In this document: positions 1-5,277 of the stretch, piece by piece
Numbering within the stretch: position 1 is the first letter of the stretch
Layout: every line of letters begins with the position of its first letter
Origin: DATKCA01 sp035544675
GTDB lineage: Bacteria; Acidobacteriota; Thermoanaerobaculia; Gp7-AA8
Assembly: GCA_035544675.1 (NCBI GenBank)
Contig: DATKCA010000222.1
Coordinates: 1-7,954, forward strand
Length of the DNA: 7,954 bases
Direction: 5' to 3'
Notes under the pieces: generated by a model
Told to the model about the DNA's origin: nothing
Database searches by the model: none
Seen by the model: the letters and a program-made list of their open reading frames with translations, nothing else
Translations under genes and position numbers: made by a program

Positions 1-1
1 G

Positions 2-283
2 CAGCAGCGCGTGGCCGTGGCACGCGCGCTCGGCGGCGACCCGGCCATCCTCCTCGCCGACGAGCCGACCGGCAATCTCGACTCCAAGAACGGCCAGGCG
101 GTGATGGACCTCCTGCGCGAGCTGCACCAGGGCGGGGCGACAATCTGCATGGTCACGCACGATCCGCGCTTCGCGCGCTACGCGGAGCGGAACATCCATC
201 TCTTCGACGGCCGTGTCGTGGAGGACACGCAGAGCGAGGAAGCGCAAGAAGAGCTGCGCGAGAGCGGATTCGAAGTGAGGTGA
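2..283 (+). CDS. ABC transporter ATP-binding protein, MacB/LolD/FtsE type (3' end only, 93 residues)
   Basis: This is the C-terminal part of an ABC ATPase that would energise a MacB/FtsX-type permease from the cytoplasmic face of the inner membrane. The visible reading begins QQRVAVARAL, the tail of the ABC signature (LSGGQQQR in this family). Walker B follows as AILLADEP, with Asp at 59-61 and the catalytic Glu next to it, then the D-loop NLDS and the H-loop VTHD with His at 158-160. The DEPTGNLD wording is typical of the LolD/MacB/FtsE group. Walker A, the Q-loop and the start codon lie upstream of the window. The last roughly 20 residues are acidic (TQSEEAQEELRESG) and lie outside the catalytic core. 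The stop is 4 nt before the permease 1 start, so the two are almost surely co-transcribed. An internal GTG at 11 is not a credible start because it falls inside the signature motif. The ATPase class is clear; the substrate is not. Confidence 0.95.
   Translation, partial: QQRVAVARALGGDPAILLADEPTGNLDSKNGQAVMDLLRELHQGGATICMVTHDPRFARYAERNIHLFDGRVVEDTQSEEAQEELRESGFEVR
277..280 (+). promoter_or_regulatory. Ribosome binding site for permease 1, inside the ATPase gene end
   Basis: GAGG lies 7 nt before the ATG at 288 and overlaps the last codons of the ATPase. The arrangement suggests translational coupling of ATPase and permease 1. Confidence 0.6.
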
Positions 284-287
284 GACG

Positions 288-2741
288 ATGCGCACTTTCA
301 TCGCCGATCTTCGCTACGGGCTCCGACTGATCGCGCGTAACCCGTCATTCTCCGCAGTCGTCATTCTGACGCTCGGCCTGGCCATCGGTGCGAACACCGC
401 CATCTTCAGCGTGGTCAACGGCGTGCTGTTCGAGCCGCTGCCTTATCGCGATCCGGAGCGGCTCGTTCGGATCTGGGGAACGTGGAATCCCTCGGACGCC
501 ACGCTGGAACCGCAGCGGAGCGGGAACGTGAACCCCGTCGATGCCCTCGACTGGCGGGATGAGAATCGCACCTTCCAGTCGCTGGCCCTTCTTCACAACA
601 GTACGGCAACCCTCCGCAGCGGATCGAGCGAGCCTCTGGAGCTCCCCATCACGCGGGTGACGGCGAACTTCTTTCCCATGCTCGGGGTCCAGCCGCAGCT
701 CGGGCGTCTCTTCGACCCTGGCCATGAGCAGCCGGGAAACGACCGCGTTGTCGTCCTCTCCCACGGTTTCTGGCAGCGCAGGTTCGGAGCAGATTCATCA
801 GTCCTCGGTCAAACCGTCCTGCTTTATGAAAGGCCCTATACGATCATCGGAGTTCTGCCGGAGCATTTCCGGAGCGTGCAGCCCGGAAGCGCCGGCAATC
901 CTGACCTCTTTCGGCCCATCGCCATCGATCGCCAGACCCAAGGGCGGGGCGGGCATTTCATGTATGCGTTCGCGCGGCTCAGACCAGGCGTGACCGTGGC
1001 TCAGGCCCAATCGGACATCGATGCCATCGCGGCGGGTCTGGCCGAGCGCTTTCCTGGCACGAACAGCGGCGTCTCGGGACGGGTGGAGTTGCTGTACGAC
1101 TCCATTGCCGGCCCGGCCCGGCGGCCGCTGCTGATTCTTCTGGCCGCGGCCGGCTTCGTCCTTCTCATCGCCTGCGTGAACGTGGCCAATCTCTTCCTCT
1201 CCCGCTCCAGCGTTCGCAAACGCGAGCTGTCCATCCGTCTCGCTCTCGGCGCGCGACGAAAACGGCTGTTCGGTCAGCTCCTCACGGAGAGCATGGTCCT
1301 GGCCTCCTGCGGCGGCGCTCTCGGCCTGGCGCTCAGCGTCTGGCTGGAGAACATCCTGACCGCGCTGGCGGGATCGCAGCTTCCCCGTCTCGAGGAAGTA
1401 CGAACCGACCCGAGCGTCCTCCTCTTCACCGCCGCGGCGGCCCTGGTGGCCACGCTTCTCTTCGGCTTCCTCCCTTCCCTCCTGGCCTCGAGGACGAACG
1501 TGACGGATGCACTCAAGGAAGGAGGCCGTTCCTCGACCCACGGCCGCGGCGGCAAGCGGATCGCCAAGGCGCTCGTCGTGGCCGAGATCGCACTTTCGCT
1601 GATTCTCCTGATCGGGGCCGGGCTGATGATCAGGAGCTTCTCGGGCCTTCGCGAAGCCGATCCCGGAATCGACCCGCGGCGGCTCGTCGTCATCGACGTC
1701 AATCTTCCGTCGGCTCGCTATCCGGAGCACGAGAACGTCGTCAGGTTCTTCGACCAGGTCGCGGAACGGCTCACCGCCGTGCCCGGCGTTCGATCGGTCG
1801 CGGCAGCGAACATGGTCCCCTTCGGGCCCAGTCATTCCTGTGATGGCTACAGCATCGAAGGCGATCAACCGGTGGCCGGCTCCCTGCTGCCATGCGCGGA
1901 AGCGCGCATCGTTTCCGGCGGCTACTTCGAGACGATGGGAATCCGCGTCCTGAGAGGACGTCCGATCCTGGACAGCGACGACGCGACGACCGAGCCGGTG
2001 GTAGTGGTCACGGAGTCGATGGCCCGCAGGTTTCCCGGCGGCGACGCGCTGGGGAAGAAGATCAAGTGGGGGACGGTCGCCTCCAGTGAAACGTGGCGCA
2101 CGGTGGTCGGCGTGGCCCACGACATCCGCCACTTCGGGATGGAGAACGAGCCGATGCCGGAGATCTACACCGCGGCGGCGCAGGTGCGCCGGTCAGGCAG
2201 CGCCGTGAGGGCGATCGTCGTCCGGACGTCGGTGGAGCCGGAAGTGGCGCTGCCGTTCATTCGCGAAGCCATCTGGAGCGTCGACCGCAACCTGCCGCTG
2301 AACCGGATCGCGCTGATGGAGGATCTGATCGCGAAATCGCTGGCCCGCTCCCGCTTCCGCACTGTGTTGGTCGTCGCGTTCGCGATTCTCGCGCTCATGC
2401 TCGCGGCGACCGGCATCTACGGCGTGATGTCATATTCCGTCACCTCGCGCACGCAGGAATTCGGCGTGCTCATGGCGCTCGGAGCGCAGCAGCATGAGGT
2501 GCTCTGGAGCGTACTCCGCGGCGCGGCAGGCCTGACCGGTCTGGGCGTCGCCCTCGGTCTGGCTGGAGCCATGACCTTGACGCCCTCGCTCGGCAGTCTG
2601 CTTCACGACGTCAGCGCCATCGATCCGCTGACATTCATCGTGGTGCCTTCCGCGCTCGCGCTCGTGGCGATGTTCTCCAGCTTCATCCCGGCGCTGCGCG
2701 CGACGCGCGTCGATCCGGTGGTGGCACTTCGTTATGAATGA
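288..2741 (+). CDS. Permease 1: ADOP-type double FtsX/MacB permease (817 aa)
   Basis: An inner-membrane permease of the MacB/FtsX superfamily, built as an internal duplication. TM1 is about residues 22-45, containing AIGANTAIFSVVNG. A MacB-like periplasmic domain spans about 50-278. TM2-4 are about 281-306, 331-358 and 375-398. After a cytoplasmic linker rich in Gly/Ser/Arg, TM5 is about 427-450, a second periplasmic domain spans about 452-688, and TM6-8 are about 690-713, 738-768 and 781-802. It ends VVALRYE. The first cytoplasmic coupling motif is canonical (RELSIRLALGA). The second is degenerate (EFGVLMALGA, Leu728 where Arg is usual). Cys518 and Cys536 are both in the second periplasmic domain and could form a disulfide; the two complete sister proteins lack periplasmic cysteines. 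Length fits the roughly 800-residue ADOP family. The ATG at 288 is supported by the upstream GAGG. Direct linkage to an ATPase is unusual for this so-called orphan family. The substrate is unknown. Confidence 0.95.
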   Translation: MRTFIADLRYGLRLIARNPSFSAVVILTLGLAIGANTAIFSVVNGVLFEPLPYRDPERLVRIWGTWNPSDATLEPQRSGNVNPVDALDWRDENRTFQSLALLHNSTATLRSGSSEPLELPITRVTANFFPMLGVQPQLGRLFDPGHEQPGNDRVVVLSHGFWQRRFGADSSVLGQTVLLYERPYTIIGVLPEHFRSVQPGSAGNPDLFRPIAIDRQTQGRGGHFMYAFARLRPGVTVAQAQSDIDAIAAGLAERFPGTNSGVSGRVELLYDSIAGPARRPLLILLAAAGFVLLIACVNVANLFLSRSSVRKRELSIRLALGARRKRLFGQLLTESMVLASCGGALGLALSVWLENILTALAGSQLPRLEEVRTDPSVLLFTAAAALVATLLFGFLPSLLASRTNVTDALKEGGRSSTHGRGGKRIAKALVVAEIALSLILLIGAGLMIRSFSGLREADPGIDPRRLVVIDVNLPSARYPEHENVVRFFDQVAERLTAVPGVRSVAAANMVPFGPSHSCDGYSIEGDQPVAGSLLPCAEARIVSGGYFETMGIRVLRGRPILDSDDATTEPVVVVTESMARRFPGGDALGKKIKWGTVASSETWRTVVGVAHDIRHFGMENEPMPEIYTAAAQVRRSGSAVRAIVVRTSVEPEVALPFIREAIWSVDRNLPLNRIALMEDLIAKSLARSRFRTVLVVAFAILALMLAATGIYGVMSYSVTSRTQEFGVLMALGAQQHEVLWSVLRGAAGLTGLGVALGLAGAMTLTPSLGSLLHDVSAIDPLTFIVVPSALALVAMFSSFIPALRATRVDPVVALRYE

Positions 2742-2836
2742 GTCATTCCGAGCGTCAGCGAGGAATCTGGGCGGCCGGGGGGGCACGCGCTTCGTGCCGC
2801 CCCTCCACCCGGATCCCTCGCTACGCTCGGGATGAC
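2742..2836 (+). repeat. Intergenic palindromic repeat, copy 1 (95-nt imperfect hairpin)
   Basis: The left arm 2742-2771 and right arm 2808-2836 are near-perfect reverse complements. The core CCGAGCGT(C)AGCGAGG at 2748-2763 pairs with CCTCGCTACGCTCGG at 2816-2830, with one bulged C at 2756. An inner stem GGCACG (2782-2787) / CGTGCC (2793-2798) closes a 5-nt loop and is extended by a run of seven G (2777-2783) facing CCCC. The element starts at the base after the permease 1 stop and ends 4 nt before the permease 2 Shine-Dalgarno. No U-run follows, so it is not a standard intrinsic terminator. It shares a 26-nt identical right-arm block (2812-2837) with copy 2 (7759-7784). The type resembles dispersed REP-like palindromes of acidobacterial and other GC-rich genomes. 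Confidence 0.9.
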
Positions 2837-2850
2837 ACCAAGGAGTCATC
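2831..2850 (+). other. Possible alternative hairpin enclosing the permease 2 Shine-Dalgarno
   Basis: GATGAC (2831-2836), the last six bases of the palindrome's right arm, is complementary to GTCATC (2845-2850). The loop ACCAAGGA holds most of the Shine-Dalgarno. Because the same GATGAC can instead pair with the left arm start (2742-2747), the two structures are mutually exclusive. The stem is only 6 bp, so this is a proposal and not an established element. Confidence 0.3.
2841..2845 (+). promoter_or_regulatory. Ribosome binding site that decides the permease 2 start
   Basis: AGGAG lies 6 nt before the ATG at 2852. This start places the family N-terminus (DIRYALRSL) right after Met. An in-frame ATG at 2738 has no convincing Shine-Dalgarno and would add 38 residues encoded by the palindromic repeat. 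Confidence 0.85.
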
Positions 2851-2851
2851 G

Positions 2852-5269
2852 ATGCTGGCCCATGACATCCGCTACGCGCTACGCAGTCTCTCGAAGAACC
2901 GCTCCTTCACCGCCATCGCCGTCATCACGCTCGCCCTCGGCATCGGCGCGAACACGGCCATCTTCAGCGTCGTCTACGGAATCCTGCTCAGGCCCCTCCC
3001 CTTCCACGATCCCGCTCGGCTCGTGAGGGTCTGGGAGACCGACGCGCACAACAACAGCTTTCGCGAAGCCGCGTCCGGGCCCGACTTCTTCGACTTCCAG
3101 TCGCAGAGCCGCAGCTTCGAAGGGCTGGCCGGATGGGCGGGCGCGCAGCTGAACCTCACCGACGCGACCCGGCCGCCGCAACGCATCGGCGTGGCCGGCG
3201 TCACTCACAATTTCTTCGCGTTGCTCGGCGTCGCGCCGCAGCGCGGCCGCGCCTTCACGGAGACCGAGGATCGCTTCCAGGGACGCCGCGCCGTCATCCT
3301 TTCCGACGGGCTGTGGCAGAACCGCTACAACCGCGACCCGCGAGTGCTCGACACCGAGGTGGTCATCGACGGGAATCCGCACCTCGTGGTGGGCGTGATG
3401 CCGCAGTCGTTCGACTATCCGGGCCAGCCCGACGTCTGGCTGACGATGTCGAACGTCCTGGGCGGCTTCCGTGAAATCCGCGGGATGCACAACGTGCGTG
3501 TGATCGGCCGTCTCGCGCCGTCGGTCTCCATCGAAGAGGCGCAGGCGGAGATGACCGGCATCGCGGCGCGTCTGGAGAAAAAGTATCCACGGGACAACCG
3601 CGGTCGCGGGGTCTCGATCGAGCCGCTGCACGAGGCGATGGTCGGCAACAGCCGGCGGGCGCTGCTCGTGCTTCTCGCCGCCGTCGTCATCGTGCTGCTC
3701 ATCGCGTGCACGAACGTGGCGGGACTGCTTCTGTCACGCGCGACCGCGCGCAGCCGGGAGATGGCGATCAGGACGAGCCTCGGCGCGACGAAATCGCGCC
3801 TCGTCCGCCAGCTGCTCACGGAAAGCGTTCTCCTCGGCGCGGCGGGAGGGCTGGCCGGACTGGCCTTCGCATTCTGGGGCGTCGACCTGCTGGTCGCGCT
3901 CGCGCCCGGGAATCTCGTGCGCACGGACGCGATCAGCATCGATCTGCCGGTGCTCGCGTTCACCGCTGCCGTCTCCATCATCGCCGGACTCCTCTTCGGC
4001 CTCGCTCCAGCCATCGGGGCCTCGCGCACTCCGCTCACCGAGACGCTGAAGGCGGGAAGCCGGCAGTCTTCCACGCGAGTGCGCGGCGACGCGCGCGCGC
4101 TTCTGGTCGTCTCCGAGATCGCTCTCGCCGTCGTGCTGGTGGTCAGCGCCGGACTCCTCATCCGGAGCTTCTGGAAGCTGCTGCAGGTCGACACCGGATT
4201 CCGCGCCGGGAACGTGCTCGTTCTCGACGTCAAGCTGCCCGAGGCGAAGTACCCCGTGCCTTCGCGAGCGGTCTATCCGCGGTGGCCGGAGGCGGTGCGG
4301 TTCATCGATGAAACGCTGGAGAGCGTACGGCGGGTGCCCGGCGTTCGCTCGGCCGCGATCGCGCTCAACCATCCGCTGCGCGCGGGGTGGACCTCGCAGA
4401 TGGCGATCGTGGGACGTCCGGAGACGGAAGGACCGGCGGACGAGGTCCGCCTCCGCCCCGTCAGCCCCGGCTACTTTCAGACCGCCGGCATTCCGCTGAA
4501 GAAAGGGCGTGACATCGACGCGCGCGACCGCTTCGAAACGCCGCCCGTCGTTCTGGTCAACGAGGCTTTCGCCCGCAAGTACTTCCCGAATGAAGAGCCG
4601 CTCGGCAGGTCGGTACGGTTCTGGGGAACGGAGCGGCAGATCGTCGGGCTGGCCGGCGACGTCCGCTTCACGGGGCTGAACCGCCCCGCGGAGCCGGCTG
4701 TCTATCCGTCGATCCTGCAGATCCCGATGAGCGACCTGACGGTCGTCGTGCATACGGCGGTGCAGCCGATGTCGGTGGTCCCGGCAGTCCGCGATGCGGT
4801 CTGGTCGGTCGATCGCGAGCTGGCCATCTTCAACGTGAGCACGCTCGAGGAGTTGCGCGACGAGTCGATGGGCACGCCGCGCTTCCAGGTGATTCTCCTG
4901 GCCATGTTCGGCGCGATGGCGTTGGTTCTGGCGGCCGTCGGCGTCTACGGCGTCATCTCCTATCGCGTCAGTCAACGGACGAAGGAGATCGGCGTGCGGC
5001 TGGCTCTCGGCGCGCGGCACGAGCAGATCGTCCGCATGATCGTCGGCGAAGGATCGCTCCTGGCCCTGGCCGGCGTGGCGGTCGGCGTCGCCTGCGGAGT
5101 CCTGGTGACTCATTACCTCAGCGCACTCCTGTTCGGCGTCGGCTCGCGTGACCTGCTGACCTTCGTGGCCGTCTCCGCGCTGCTGGGATTCGTCGCCGTG
5201 ATGGCCAGCTACATTCCCGCGCGACGCACGCTGCGCGCCGACCCCATGACCGCACTTCGATACGAGTGA
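2852..5269 (+). CDS. Permease 2: ADOP-type double FtsX/MacB permease (805 aa)
   Basis: A second duplicated MacB/FtsX-type inner-membrane permease. TM1 is about residues 20-44 (LGIGANTAIFSVVYG). Periplasmic domain 1 is about 50-267 and TM2-4 are about 269-295, 320-348 and 364-389. TM5 is about 414-437, periplasmic domain 2 about 440-675, and TM6-8 about 677-700, 731-756 and 767-790. It ends MTALRYE. Both coupling-helix motifs are intact (REMAIRTSLGA about 302-312; KEIGVRLALGA about 711-721). The segment after KLPEAKYP is a few residues longer than in permeases 1 and 3. The start at 2852 is chosen from AGGAG and the family N-terminus; the frame stays open back to an ATG at 2738 that overlaps the permease 1 stop, but that stretch is repeat-derived. 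Permease 3 follows after 8 nt, so these two are probably translated as a pair. No ATPase is fused or adjacent, as expected of orphan ADOPs. The substrate cannot be inferred. Confidence 0.95.
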   Translation: MLAHDIRYALRSLSKNRSFTAIAVITLALGIGANTAIFSVVYGILLRPLPFHDPARLVRVWETDAHNNSFREAASGPDFFDFQSQSRSFEGLAGWAGAQLNLTDATRPPQRIGVAGVTHNFFALLGVAPQRGRAFTETEDRFQGRRAVILSDGLWQNRYNRDPRVLDTEVVIDGNPHLVVGVMPQSFDYPGQPDVWLTMSNVLGGFREIRGMHNVRVIGRLAPSVSIEEAQAEMTGIAARLEKKYPRDNRGRGVSIEPLHEAMVGNSRRALLVLLAAVVIVLLIACTNVAGLLLSRATARSREMAIRTSLGATKSRLVRQLLTESVLLGAAGGLAGLAFAFWGVDLLVALAPGNLVRTDAISIDLPVLAFTAAVSIIAGLLFGLAPAIGASRTPLTETLKAGSRQSSTRVRGDARALLVVSEIALAVVLVVSAGLLIRSFWKLLQVDTGFRAGNVLVLDVKLPEAKYPVPSRAVYPRWPEAVRFIDETLESVRRVPGVRSAAIALNHPLRAGWTSQMAIVGRPETEGPADEVRLRPVSPGYFQTAGIPLKKGRDIDARDRFETPPVVLVNEAFARKYFPNEEPLGRSVRFWGTERQIVGLAGDVRFTGLNRPAEPAVYPSILQIPMSDLTVVVHTAVQPMSVVPAVRDAVWSVDRELAIFNVSTLEELRDESMGTPRFQVILLAMFGAMALVLAAVGVYGVISYRVSQRTKEIGVRLALGARHEQIVRMIVGEGSLLALAGVAVGVACGVLVTHYLSALLFGVGSRDLLTFVAVSALLGFVAVMASYIPARRTLRADPMTALRYE

Positions 5270-5272
5270 GGA
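5268..5272 (+). promoter_or_regulatory. Ribosome binding site that decides the permease 3 start
   Basis: GAGGA overlaps the permease 2 stop codon and lies 5 nt before the ATG at 5278. A GTG at 5266, four codons earlier in frame, lies within this Shine-Dalgarno region and has no separate one, so the ATG is preferred. Confidence 0.75.
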
Positions 5273-5277
5273 CGCCG

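Noticed and set aside
1..287. A promoter ahead of permease 1
   Set aside because: The only non-coding space is 4 nt, and no convincing -35/-10 pair could be supported inside the GC-rich ATPase gene end.
798..2132. A 444-codon ORF on the - strand
   Set aside because: Antisense shadow of permease 1, with low-complexity charged composition and no membrane or enzyme motif.
2742..2840. Intrinsic (Rho-independent) terminator between permeases 1 and 2
   Set aside because: The hairpin is strong, but ACACCAAGGA follows it, with no U-run. The same holds for copy 2. Transcript pausing or partial termination by Rho cannot be excluded.
3734..5113. A 459-codon ORF on the - strand
   Set aside because: Antisense shadow of permease 2, with the same Arg/Asp/His-rich composition.
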